A stretch of 64,000 bases of DNA from Hyparrhenia diplandra. Lineage: Eukaryota; Streptophyta; Magnoliopsida; Poales; Poaceae. The stretch lies in contig JADLZK010011563.1 of assembly GCA_015847255.1 (NCBI GenBank), forward strand, positions 1 through 64,000. Direction: 5' to 3'. Every line of letters begins with the position of its first letter. Position 1 is the first letter of the stretch. Shown one piece after another: positions 21,798 to 32,007 of the stretch. The translations under genes were made by a program, and so were the position numbers. The notes under the pieces are model-generated. The model did no database searches, was not told the DNA's origin, and saw nothing but the letters and a program-made list of their open reading frames with translations.

Positions 21798-23549
21798 TGT
21801 TGACATTTCTTAGCGCAATCAATGGAAACAGGTATAAGACCCATCCCCAATAACTTGGCGCCTTTTAAATGCTTGTTGACATTTCTTAGCATAATCAATG
21901 GAAACATGTATAAAACCCATCCCCAATAACGGCGCGAGAAATGCGCCCGACATCCCCAAGTGAAACCACCATGTCGGTGATCCGAAGCGGGAATGTCAGC
22001 GGGATACATCTTGCCATCTTAGATATTCATCGCAGCGCCGCGGATCTATCATTGTAGCATTTCACCCGAAAGTATTCAGGGTATCGTTATTTATATTTTC
22101 CCAAAGGAAGGCATGTGTTTAATAAGCTAGCATGGCATCCGAATAGAGGAACACGTGTTTGTTTAGACCAATTTGTTCATAACGAGGGGGTAAGCAATAA
22201 CGGTTTATGGATAGTGTGACACACACTTAAGAATCCACCAAACAAAGGATAAAGAAAATAGATAAAGAATAAATGAATAACCTAATGGAGTAATTCTAAT
22301 GTATCTAGTCATGGCCATACAAATGAATAGTTAGGATCATATGCAAACATGATTTAAGCATGGTTAGGTCTAGGATCTGGGGAGACCCCACCGGGAAGTG
22401 CGCTTCCCACCGAGGCATTTACGAACTCCTACAACACATGCGAGCGTGGGGGGGATTTCAAGGGGACGGTCAAGGCTTGTCACGACCCGGCCGCCTACCC
22501 CCTCAACCGTAGCATGCTCTCATATTCGCAGGGTGTCGTAATACCGGGCACCATGCCGCATATCGAAAGCACTACTCTTGTCCCCCGGGATCCCCACTCG
22601 TCGAATGGACGGACTAGAACAAGAGCAAACCCGAAGGAACAACGAACCGATATCCCACCTCTAATCAAGTTAGGCATATGATGATCGATGATGAACCGAT
22701 ATGAACATGTCAAGATTATGATATGTAAACTATATGCTAGTTCATATACCAACACAAGAACATGAACAAAACTATACTCTAGTTCATAAGTTAGGCCAAG
22801 AACATAGATATAAGACTTGCAAATAGAAGAATTCTCCATTTGAGAAGATATATTACCAAGGCACTTTCTTCTAGGAGACAAGCCCTCCTTGTAGCTCTTC
22901 TACTCCAAGTGCTAACCAAGAACTAAGAAGAAGAAGAAGAAGTAGAAGAAGAGAGAGAGGTATAGGTGGTAGAGAGAGGAAGAATCTTTGGTTCTTTGAA
23001 CTCCAAGTGGTGTGTGTTGAGAGAGGAAGAGAGGGGACTACTTATACACTTGGAGGAGGGGCCTAAGTGCTAATTTACACCAAAACCGACCTGGTACACC
23101 TTCCTAATCAGACCAAACCGACCATCCCACGTCGGTAACCCCTAGAAGGAAGGTCAATGAACCGCCTCCCCGAGGCTGGGCCGAAACCGCCTCAGGGAGG
23201 GTGCGGCCGCACCAAGGGGTGCTTGTAGCACCCCCAGGCTCGGCTTGGCCCGAGTCTCGGTGGGTGGCGTCCTTCGTCTTGAAAAGTTGTGGGCGGGCTT
23301 TTCTCGGCCCAATTTTGATGTTTTGGGTCGATTTGCTCCTGGGCTTGTGTTTTGCAATAATGCGCTTCCCCGGATGGCGTACTTTGGTCGTATTTCTACT
23401 GTATTTATTGTAAATACTACAAAATACATTTTGAACACTACAAGTGGAAATATGTTAGTAATAAATGTATATGAGTATAAAAGGTATAGTTTTACTCCCT
23501 TTATGGTAGTAAGTTGACGGGAAAAATATGTCGTTGGTGACCGTCAACA
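21798..23549 (-). repeat. 3' LTR of element A (1752 bp)
   Basis: It pairs with 30254-32002. The outer end on the plus strand holds a tandem duplication: a unit at 21798-21873 repeated from 21874. It includes a TAACTTGGCGCC/TAACGGCGC stretch that looks like the primer-site flank. A minus-strand TATAAG box lies at 23042-23047, matched at about 31499 in the other LTR. Confidence 0.92.
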
Positions 23550-23847
23550 AACTCCCCAAGCTTACCCTTTTGCGCGTCCTCGAGCAAAAGATAAGTACTT
23601 GGTTGTTGATCGGGAGTTGCTACTATGCCGATTATGTTTTTCAAGTGCCGGGGTTATAATAAGATTTTCTACTAGAGTTTGAATAAAATGGCACTTCCTT
23701 TTCCCACCCTTTATTACCTTTCATCGTAGCGGGGCTTTTTAGCTTTTTCTCGGTGTCTTGGGCGGTTGCGGATAGAACGGTTATAACAGATATACTTTTC
23801 ATTCATCCTTTTGATCAACTTTCTCATCCAGGATTTATTTATTTAAG

Positions 23848-23888
<41 letters not shown>

Positions 23889-24567
23889 CGAGAAAGTATG
23901 GGCTTTATTGCTATGTATATATATATATATATATTTTTTGGAGAGGTGGGCTCTACTCGCCCTAGACTTTTGTCTTTTATTTCCTCTCTTTTTTCTCTTT
24001 TTTTTTAGAGATGTGGGCTCTACTCGCCCTCGGACACGTGTCCATTTTTCATCTCATTTTCTCTTTTTTTTTTTAGCATAGCCCATATCATTTCTCTTTT
24101 CTTTCAAAGTAGATTCCCGGATGTCAAGTTTCTCTTTTTGGACGAAATCATAGCAAATCTATTTGTACCATATCATACTTGGCAACAACTTAGACTAGAT
24201 AGAGCTTATACAACCCACATGAATCGGGTTTTTAGGATGAGTTTTTAGACTTAGCCACTAAACCCAAACTTTAGAGAAATTCGAATTATAAACTAGGGCA
24301 CAAGGCGTAAAACATAAGACAGAGCAACTATTCATCATTTCAACAAGGGACTAAGACTAAACATTTTCATAGTTCATATATATAAGCATTAAGGGACAAA
24401 GAAGAGCTACTTATTCTATTTTTAGATTTTTTTTTTAGTTTTAGTCATTTTTTTTCATTTTTTTTAGATGCAAGATTGCTGAAATTTAAACATGCTAAAA
24501 AAATAAAATAAAATTTGATGAAAGTAAATATGCAATGCAATGTTACTGCGGGGGTCCTCCCCAAGCT
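23550..24567 (-). other. 3' noncoding cassette of element A (two polypurine tracts, hairpin, palindrome)
   Basis: On the minus strand the cassette begins with an internal polypurine-like AGCTTGGGGAGG followed by ACCCCCGC (24548-24567). It passes two GGGCGAGTAGAGCCC motifs. One is preceded by the perfect palindrome GGACACGTGTCC (24032-24043). A hairpin follows (arms 23567-23576 and 23581-23590, outer CTTA/TAAG at 23561-23564 and 23592-23595). It ends with the terminal polypurine tract AGCTTGGGGAGTT at 23550-23562. TA microsatellites lie at about 23852-23884 and 23912-23934. No ORF is seen. Confidence 0.7.
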
Positions 24568-25141
24568 ATCCGAAGGCCTACGGATCAAGATCGAAGCCTT
24601 AGTGCCTCGAATGCTTCCTCGCGTGCGTTGCGAGTAGCCATGTTGGACTCAATTGGGTCCACCTCTGGCGACTCTCTTTGCTCCCGGTTCTCCGCCAAAT
24701 GCGGTGTTTTGCACATGGGTATTGAGCGTGTGCTCAATGTTCCTAGTGCGGACGTCGAGGTCTTTGCAAATTTGGATACCGATAGCCTCCACCCCTTGTG
24801 GTGGCTGCCTGTCTTTGGACTGGCGGAGGCATATCGTCGGGAGCCGTCGTCAAAGTCAAATCTGTTGGCCCTCCATCTTTGCTTTGTATCTCCTTCAGGC
24901 CACTCCGGTGGTGCCGGTGTACTGAGGCGGCGGCTCCCACCTAGGATCATACCGGGTATTACCCCCGGGTCCCCCATAGGATGAGGCCATGCTTTTGGAA
25001 CATCGGTGTAGGCGTGGGCTGTGGGCGTGGTGTGAAGTAGGGCTCATGGGAGGAGGATCCAACCTCCGGTCTCGACTTTGCTTGTGGAACCGATAGGGGT
25101 ATCTTTCTGCGCAAGCTATCCGCCGATCTCGAGCTCAAATG
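24568..25141 (-). pseudogene. Decayed C-terminal extension of the Athila ORF
   Basis: Downstream of the stop at 25142, short minus-strand frames continue with Pro/Ser/Arg-rich sequence (EPYFTPRPQPTPTP; RNAREEAFEALRLRS). They end just before the internal polypurine tract. This probably is the frame-shifted tail of the ORF at 25142-26170. Confidence 0.45.
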
Positions 25142-26170
25142 TTAGTGCTGGTTTTTATACAAGCGTAAGTCCGGGTTAGGTAACCAAACTATAGTTGCAT
25201 AGCCAAGGAAAAGATGACCAAGCTTGCCAGATGGTAAAATCTTAATTAAATGGCCTTCCCGCACAAGCTGCGCAACAGTCCAATACTCCCTGGGTGAGGA
25301 AATGTACTCTATTTGCTGATCATCCAAAGCTCCCATCACAGAAGCGAGGCGTGTGATAAGGGATGTGCAGGTGACAGGAACAGCAACTTTTGTGACAATA
25401 TGTAAATAGTTCCTGCACATCTCCATCACAGGAGCTACTTTCACCTTGTGGACAATAGCATAGAGCAATTTCAGTTTGATTTCATTCACCCATCTAACCC
25501 CGTGCCTAGGAAACAAGGTCAGCGAGATCCAGTGATGGATATATCTAAGTGATGGGTGCTGGATCTGTGAATGGCGAGGTTTGAAAGCACCGGCCTCATG
25601 AGCACCGGATATCTCCTCCCAAAAGTGATTCCTAACAAAGCCGGGAAGAGCAACATCTATGTCTAGTGCACATCTATAGCTGAAACCCCAGTGACGAGCT
25701 AGATCCACCCACGTAACATGATAAGGTTTACCAAAGAGGCGGAAAGAAATTCCTAGCTGGTCCTCTACTAGAGTGCATAAGAACTGGATTGTCAGGAGGC
25801 GAGAACCTTCCTCCTCGAGAGGGGGAATATCCTGCCACCCGACTGCTCTCCAAAGGATAGGGAACTCATCGTCCATACCTATTTGTTCGAGGAGCTCGGG
25901 GTCGAGTCCGGGCGTGTGCTGGAACACACGGTCCTTGAGTAGGAGATATGCTTGCATCTCCCAATCTCCACGGATGTCGAGGTATGGCACGTCGGCTTCG
26001 TCGATTGTCGGGGGAGCTTGTGCTTCTTCTTTCCCGACGGGTGCAGCGTCTTCTTGCATGGGGGAGCCTTCAAGATCGTCGAAGTTGAGGGTGGAGCTTG
26101 TGCTTGTATGCCGTGAGCTTTGCCTTGACGATCGCTGAACCCGCTTGAAGACTCCTTTGACCTTCTTCAT
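25142..26170 (-). CDS. Athila ORF-1-family protein of element A
   Basis: A 342-codon frame opens at ATG 26170 (MKKVKGVFKRVQRSSRQSS). An earlier in-frame TTG at 26182 is not a plausible plant start. The N-terminal 60 residues are basic and Ser-rich, then acidic. The main body has ILWRAVGWQDIPP, TIQFLCTLVEDQLGISFRLF, VTWVDLARHWGF, IHHWISLTLFPRHGVRWV, KLLYAIVHKVKVAP and VTCTSLITRLASVMGAL. These match the plant domain ATHILA ORF-1 (Pfam PF03078, from memory), which Athila elements encode separately from Gag-Pol. Its biochemical role is not established, and I see no signal peptide or clear membrane segment. The frame is undamaged over the whole domain, unlike the gag of the same element. A TATA box lies about 200 nt upstream. 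Confidence 0.75.
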   Translation of the reverse strand: MKKVKGVFKRVQRSSRQSSRHTSTSSTLNFDDLEGSPMQEDAAPVGKEEAQAPPTIDEADVPYLDIRGDWEMQAYLLLKDRVFQHTPGLDPELLEQIGMDDEFPILWRAVGWQDIPPLEEEGSRLLTIQFLCTLVEDQLGISFRLFGKPYHVTWVDLARHWGFSYRCALDIDVALPGFVRNHFWEEISGAHEAGAFKPRHSQIQHPSLRYIHHWISLTLFPRHGVRWVNEIKLKLLYAIVHKVKVAPVMEMCRNYLHIVTKVAVPVTCTSLITRLASVMGALDDQQIEYISSPREYWTVAQLVREGHLIKILPSGKLGHLFLGYATIVWLPNPDLRLYKNQH

Positions 26171-26366
26171 GGCTCTTTGCAAAAATACTTGGGCTTAAGA
26201 CCTCGGGTGTGCAAGGGTTAGTTGAAAGTATGAACTTCCACACCCGCGATCTTGCTTGGCACAATGTTTTTGGTGGAGAAAATAGAGTGTAGAGCAAGTG
26301 GGAGAGAGTGTGAGAGTGAGAAAGAGTGAAAATGAGAGGTGTGTGCTCTCACACCGGTGCTCGGGC

Positions 26367-26374
26367 TATTTATA
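26367..26374 (-). promoter_or_regulatory. Internal TATA promoter upstream of the Athila ORF
   Basis: The minus strand reads GGCTATAAATAGCCC inside an inverted repeat, CTCGG-CTAT / ATAG-CCGAG. About 30 nt downstream begins a CT/AC-rich leader with no ATG before the ORF start at 26170. This is the layout of a plant core promoter and 5' UTR. A second TATAAATA on the same strand lies at 26835-26842. Confidence 0.55.
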
Positions 26375-26985
26375 GCCGAGCTAACGGCCGGGCCGCTCCA
26401 CACAACGGATAGGAGCCGTTGTTGGTGCGGCGAGGGCCCCGGCGGGCCCAGCCGGGGCGCACCACCCCTGCCTCGAGGCTGCTGGCTGCGTGCTTTTGTC
26501 GGGAGGCGTGCTCAACGGTCCGAAAAGTTTCGTGACCGTTGTTTGCTCGCTATTTGGTTCGGCCGTTTTCTCCCTTTCTTGATTTTCTCCAAAAATTTTC
26601 AAAATTTTGCTTTTTTTTTTTTATATATACTAAAAATTTATTTAGAAAATATGTTTTATTTAGGAAAATATTTTTCTTAGTTTTTCATAGAAGAATTTAT
26701 TTTATTTATAAAGATTTTTATTTTAGCTTTTCAAAATATTTACTTATAGATTTTATGTAATAAATATTTTTTTATTTTGATAATAAAATATTTGATAAAA
26801 TATATATATATATATATGTTTTTTTGAGGGCAGGTTATTTATAGTCGGCTGTCGACTCTCCCCCTGTTCTTGGCGGAGAGTACCTGCTCCGGGGGTTTCG
26901 GAGTCAGATCCTCTAACACTCCACACCGGTTTTGATGATGATGATGGCCGGGTGTGTTGTTGCTTGTACCCGATGAATGGGCACT
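26375..26985 (-). other. AT-rich region between protease and Athila ORF
   Basis: From about 26600 to 26820 the sequence is AT-rich, with poly-T and TA runs. 26820-26985 is GC-richer, with a minus-strand TATAAATA at 26835-26842 in the context GACTATAAATAACC. No RT, RNase H or integrase remnant is visible here, where pol would be in an autonomous Athila. Confidence 0.6.
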
Positions 26986-27384
26986 TTACCGCCTTATCTC
27001 GACATGGAAGATGATGAAGCCCTTCCCAGGCCCGATGTCGGCTTTGGCCGTATAGAGAAATGGTCTCCCCAAGAGGAGAGACACATCCTCCTTTGGACCC
27101 ATGTCTAGGATCACAAAGTCTGCAGGGATGTACTCATCTTGGATTTTAATCAACATGTCTTCGAGAATTCCCTCGGGCCGTCGTGTTGTTTGATCTGCCA
27201 TTTGGAGGACAAATCTTGCAGGAGCAAGTGTCGCTCCATGGATTCTGTCGAAGGTGGCCTTGGACATCACGTTAATACTGGCCCCCAAGTCACAAAATGC
27301 ATTGGCGAAGTTGTGGGGGCCAATGGCACAACTGATGATCGGACGCCCAGGGTCTCCTTTCTTGATAATAAACGGCGAGTCCAC
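26986..27384 (-). pseudogene. Athila-type aspartic protease domain of element A
   Basis: The reading is KKGDPGRPIISCAIG, NAFCDLGASINVMSKATF, QMADQTTRRPEGILED, PADFVILDMG and LLLGRPFLYTAKADI. It is the retropepsin-like domain that follows Gag in Athila elements. The catalytic triplet reads D-L-G where active enzymes have D-[ST]-G, so activity is doubtful. It ends at a stop after FHVEIRR, and nothing of RT follows. The open frame has no usable ATG; it would be part of a Gag fusion. Confidence 0.75.
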
Positions 27385-27506
27385 GGGATCTTTGCTAGCT
27401 CGGTGGGTTGACTGAGCCTTAGTGATATCATGTTAACTGACTCGTGCGGGACCTCGGGTTGCCCTGGGATCCTACCTGAGTCGTTAACCGGTACTTGGGC
27501 AGCAAT

Positions 27507-28218
27507 CTAGGCCAGCTGTGTTTCTATCATCTTATTGAAGCTGAGTTGATTCTTCACAGCTGATGTCAACCCTTCTAGCTTGTTATTCACTCCTTCAAGG
27601 ATTTTATCTTGATGGCTCATCTTTTTGGTGAGGTTTTCGTTGATCTTGGCTTGGCCCAATACCAGGTCCTTTAATGATGGCTGACCAGGGTTATAATTGG
27701 AGTTGTACCCCTGGTTGCCTTGGAATGGTGGCCTGGACTGGTTGTTCCAGCCTTGCTGAGGTTGGCGATACCCGTTGCTGTTGTTGATAAAGGCAGCTTC
27801 TTCACGGGTCTCAGGGCAGTTATCCCCTGAGTGGCCAACTTCACCACATGTCTCACAGGTCATGTGAACATACGCGGGCGTAAACCGGGTATTTCTTTGG
27901 GTAGTAGAGTCATCTTTGCGCTCCTCCGGCTTCTTCGAGCAAAAGATTCATTTTTGCGGCAAGCATATCCGCCTCCTTCACGGTATGCATGCCTTTTTGT
28001 GTTTTGGCTAGGGCTCTGTCTTCTCCCGGCTCCGATTTGCCACCATTTTGTCGATCGGGGTTGTTACCCGATTGATGGTGGCGATAAGAATGCGCCACCG
28101 GCGGCGGCGTCGAGGTGCCCCGCCGATATGGCCGTGAGACCATTGTAAAAGTTACGGAGCACCCGCCAGTTCTCCATCTCGTGGTGCGGGCATGCTAGAA
28201 TGTATTCTTGCAGCCCTT
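27507..28218 (-). pseudogene. gag: Gag of element A, C-terminal part with zinc knuckle
   Basis: On the minus strand, from about 28218, the sequence reads LQEYILACPHH-like residues and then EDRALAKTQKGMHTVKEAD, MLAAKMNLLL and the zinc knuckle CETCGEVGHSGDNC. An Asn/Gln/Pro-rich tract follows (GYRQPQQGWNNQSRPPFQG), then QPSLKDLVLGQ and KNQLSFNKMIETQLA. The same order is found in the gag of element E, which confirms the assignment. The N-terminal part lies beyond the inserted solo LTR at 29576. Confidence 0.82.
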
Positions 28219-28222
28219 CCCA

Positions 28223-29575
28223 TCGCATTGACACTTGTTAATGCATACTTTTAATTGTCAATTAAACATGGAAAAGGACTAAAATATAATTAGACAACCT
28301 TATTAGGGGTTTATACTAATGATTTCCATGAGTTTTGGTAAAGTTGTGAATTGCGGGGACTTAACGGAAAAAACGGTAGAAATCGTAACGCAATCCAACT
28401 CCGAAGCAAGACTAGAAGGCTCGGAATACACCCGGCGTGAAGCGAAACTTGGCACCGAAGAAAACATCATCTAGAAGATTCCGGAAGCCACGACGCATCG
28501 CGGGCCCCCAGTGGAACCCCCACTGGGCCAATCGCCCAATAATCGGGCCGATCGGCTGGCTTGGCCCCCAAGCCCGTCCTGTTTTTCGAAGCGTTCCTCC
28601 ACCGCCTCTAAGATGCAATCTAATCCGGTCGTTTGATGTCGGTTTGATCCGAGGGCGTCGGTTAAGCACGAGATGCATGAAGATTAGTACCACATTGCCT
28701 GCTGAAGCTGAAGAGACATAAGAAGACCCATATATATAGACCCCTAGGCCTCCCTGATTCATCAATCTCAGTTCAATCTTCAATTCAATCAGATCATCAA
28801 CGACGACAAGAGATAGAAGCTCTAGATTAGAATTAGATTGAGAGTTAGTTTTGCAAGTTGAGAGAATTAGAGTGCGGTTGAGGCGGAGTAGAAGGAAGGC
28901 CCGGAGCTGTCGGCGCCTCCATCTTCTTCCTCCTCTGGAGTTGGCGCCTCCATCATCGTCTCCCCTGGAGCTGATGCCATTGGAGCACGACTCTGAGATC
29001 TTGTGGATTGTTCGAATTCCATTCGAGTAAGTGATATTGTCTCTATTGTTCTTAAGGTTCGTATTTCTTTGATAAGATTACTTTGATTCCTGTCGCTCTT
29101 GAATTAAAGTTGTTAGATTAATGTAAGCGTGGTGCTTAGATTGACTAGCTTATTACGAATACCTTCTATAGGCCGGGGTGAAGACACTTGTTAAGGCTGA
29201 TCGTAGTGGTGACAGCACTATTGAGTCCTTTGTTACGCCTGCCCCCGTTTATAGAAATCGTAGGAGACCCTGCGTTGTTAGCATAGAATCCCTTTATTAA
29301 GAGTTTCTTCATGACAACCCCTCTTAAGAACAATGTGCAAATGATTTATTTGAAGTGAGAACAAGACCTTCCTACTAGAACTCCTTATCTTTATTATCTA
29401 TCTAGTTTTATTAAACCACTCAGGGATCAGTAGTAAATCTCAAGAACCCCTTCTCTACGTTCTCCCTGTGGATTCGATATTTAAAACCCATCACCCCGGG
29501 TGAAGTGCTCACCGGTATCCGTGCGCTTGCGGATTATCCATCATAATATTCCTATAGGCTTAGCAAATACCAATA
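28223..29575 (+). mobile_element. Solo LTR G inserted in the gag of element A
   Basis: It interrupts gag between codons that are adjacent in E gag (EAW / ERFQEY). CCCA stands on both sides (28219-28222 and 29576-29579), fitting a 4-5-bp duplication with one altered base. Inside are a TATATATA box (28731) and, near the right end, GGGTGAAGTGCT and CCGTGCGCTTGCGGA. These match the U5 of the Athila-type LTRs of B and E. The right end CAATA probably was CAACA. No internal region or second LTR is present, hence solo. Confidence 0.6.
28731..28738 (+). promoter_or_regulatory. TATA box of solo LTR G
   Basis: TATATATA after GAAGACCCA, at the position expected from the E LTR (AGTGCTATATAAGAAGACC). Confidence 0.5.
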
Positions 29576-30060
29576 CCCACGCCTCGGAATGGGTTACATT
29601 GATGTCTCTTTGGAAATTGGCGATTCTTCCCTCAAGGCATTTGTTTTGCCCATGGGGAAGAACTTAGCCTTGAAGAACGCCGCATGAGCACTTGGCCCAC
29701 GTCTTGTGACGGCTTCCTTGTCCTTGTAGAACCAGCTTTGTTTCGCCTTCCCCACGAGGGAGAAAGGAAAAGGCGGAGCTGATAACGCCCGGTTCGGCGT
29801 CCTTGATAACAATTGTGTCGCATAGCTCAAGGAAGTGTTGGAGATGAGCGTTGGCATCCTCGCTAGGCAGTCCACGAATGGGCTGGCCTGCACCATGGTG
29901 ATCGGCCCGGTCGCGCAGATTCAAAGTTCTTGTCCGCCACATTCACCACGGCCCGGTGGGCATAGCTTTGTTCGGTTGGTGCGGGGATGTCGGTCTTTGT
30001 CGGGGTTCCGACCGAGAAGAAGAAGCGGCACAAGACACTGTTCTTCCTTAGGAGTGCCTC
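29576..30060 (-). pseudogene. gag: Gag of element A, N-terminal part
   Basis: The minus-strand segments NLRDRADHHGAGQPIRGL, SEDANAHLQHFLELCDT and FSFLPRGEGETKLVLQ are followed in other frames by SSPWAKQMP/FPMGKTNALR. They are collinear with E gag (AHEDASAHLQHFLEICSTF, FPFSLLGKAKQ, FFPIGKTNALRG). Frame changes occur near 29780-29830 and 29640. The true start codon is not clear. Confidence 0.75.
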
Positions 30061-30227
30061 GGATTAGAGATGAAGCAAATGTTGGAAACCCCGACATACA
30101 CTATCTGTTTTCATCCACAACAGGAGAAAACATAAAAGATTAGCCCTGTATGAGCAAATGGTAGCCACACACAGCAGTTCATATTCATAGCCCGGCTAGT
30201 TTATTTCTATTTTTTTTTCACAATGCC

Positions 30228-30245
30228 TTCCCGGCAACGGCGCTT
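30228..30245 (-). other. tRNA-Asp primer-binding site of element A
   Basis: The plus strand reads TTCCCGGCAACGGCGC, the 3' end of plant tRNA-Asp with small changes. It lies eight nt from the 5' LTR, so the minus strand is complementary to that tRNA. Confidence 0.7.
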
Positions 30246-30253
30246 TAAATGCT

Positions 30254-32002
30254 TGTTGACATTTCTTAGCGTAATCAATGGAAAGCAGTATAAAACCCAT
30301 CCCCAATAATAGCGCCCGAGAAATGCTTGTTGACATTTCTTAGCGCAATCAATGGAAACATGTATAAAACCCATCCCCAATAACGGCGCAGAAATGCGCC
30401 CCGCGACATCCCCAAGTGAAACCACCATGTCGGTGATCCGAAGCGGGAACGTCAACGGGATAGATCTTGCCATCTTAGATATTTCATCCGCAAAGCGCGC
30501 GGATCTATCGTTGTAGCATTTCACCGGAAGTATTCGAGGGTATCGTTATTTATATTTTCCCAAAGGAAGGCATGTGTTTAATAAGCTAGCATGGCATCCG
30601 AATAGAGGAACACGTGTTTGTTTAGACCAATTTGTTCATAACGGGGGTAAGCAATAACGGTTTATGGATAGTGTGACACACACTTAAGAATCCACCAAAC
30701 AAAGGATAAAGAAAATAGATAAAGAATAAATGAATAACCTAATGGAGTAATTCTAATGTATCTAGTCATGGCCATACAAATGAATAGTTAGGATCATATG
30801 CAAACATGATTTAAGCATGGTTAGTTCTAGGATACCAGGGGAGACCCCACCGGGAAGTACGCTTCCCACCGAGGCATTTGAACTCCTACAACACATGCAA
30901 ACGTGGGGGGATTTCAAGGGACGGTCAAGGCTTGTCACGACCCAGCCGCCTACCCCCTCAACCGTGGCATGCTCTCATATTCGCAGGTGTCGTAATACCC
31001 AGGGCACCATGCCCGCATATCGAGCACTACTCTTGTCCCCCGGGATCCCCCACTCGTCGAATGGACGGACTAGAACAAGAGCAAACCCGAAGGAACAACG
31101 AACCGATATCCCACCTCTAATCAAGTTAGGCATATGATGATCGATGATGAACCGATATGAACATGTCAAGATTATGATATGTAAACTATATGCTAGTTCA
31201 TATACCAACACAAGAACATGAACAAAACTATACTCTAGTTCATAAGTTAGGCCAAGAACATAGATATAAGACTTGCAAATAGAAGAATGCTCCATTTGAG
31301 AAGATATATTACCAAGGCACTTTCTTCTAGGAGACAAGCCCTCCTTGTAGCTCTTCTACTCCAAGTGCTAACCAAGAACTAAGAAGAAGAAGAAGAAGTA
31401 GAAGAAGAGAGAGAGGTATAGGTGGTAGAGAGAGGAAGAATCTTTGGTTCTTTGGACTCCAAGTGGTGTGTGTTGAGATAGGAAGAGAGGGGGACTACTT
31501 ATACACTTGGAGGAGGGGCCTAAGTGCTAATTTACACCAAAACCGACACTGGTACACCTTCCTAATCGGACCAAACCGACCATCCCACGTCGGTAACCCC
31601 TAGAAGGAAGGTCAATGAACCGCCTCCCCGAGGTGGGCGAAAACCGCCTCGGGGAGGGTGCGGCGCACCAAGGGTGTGCGTGTGCACCCCAGGCTCGGCT
31701 TGGCCCGAGTCTCGGTGGGTGGCGTCCTTCGTCTTGAAAAGTTGTGGGCCGGGCTTTGCTCGGCCCAATTTTAATGTTTTGGGTCGATTTGCTCTGGGCT
31801 TGTGTTTTGCAATAATGCGCTTCCCGGATGGCGTACTTTTGGTCGTATTTCCACTGTATTTATTATAAATACTACAAAATACATTTTGAACACTACAAGT
31901 GGAAATATGTTAGTAATAAATGTATATGAGTATAAAAGGTATAGTTTTACTCCTATATGGTAGTAAGTTGACGAAAAAATATGTCGTTGGTGACCGTCAA
32001 CA
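30254..32002 (-). repeat. 5' LTR of element A (1749 bp)
   Basis: Nearly identical to 21798-23549, including the duplicated end unit (30254-30327, then from 30328). The remaining differences are concentrated at CCGG, CAG and CTG words. Confidence 0.92.
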
Positions 32003-32007
32003 GCGGC

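Larger units (their letters stand above)
21798..32002 (-). mobile_element. Element A: non-autonomous Athila-type retrotransposon
   Basis: A perfect 5-bp duplication, GCGGC, flanks it (21793-21797 and 32003-32007). The uninterrupted site is visible in the other E LTR near 63446. Read on the minus strand, the order is 5' LTR, tRNA-Asp primer site, gag, protease and an Athila ORF-1-type gene with its own upstream TATA. A 3' noncoding cassette, polypurine tract and 3' LTR follow. No RT, RNase H or integrase is present, so it must rely on another element. A solo LTR (G) splits its gag. Confidence 0.92.
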
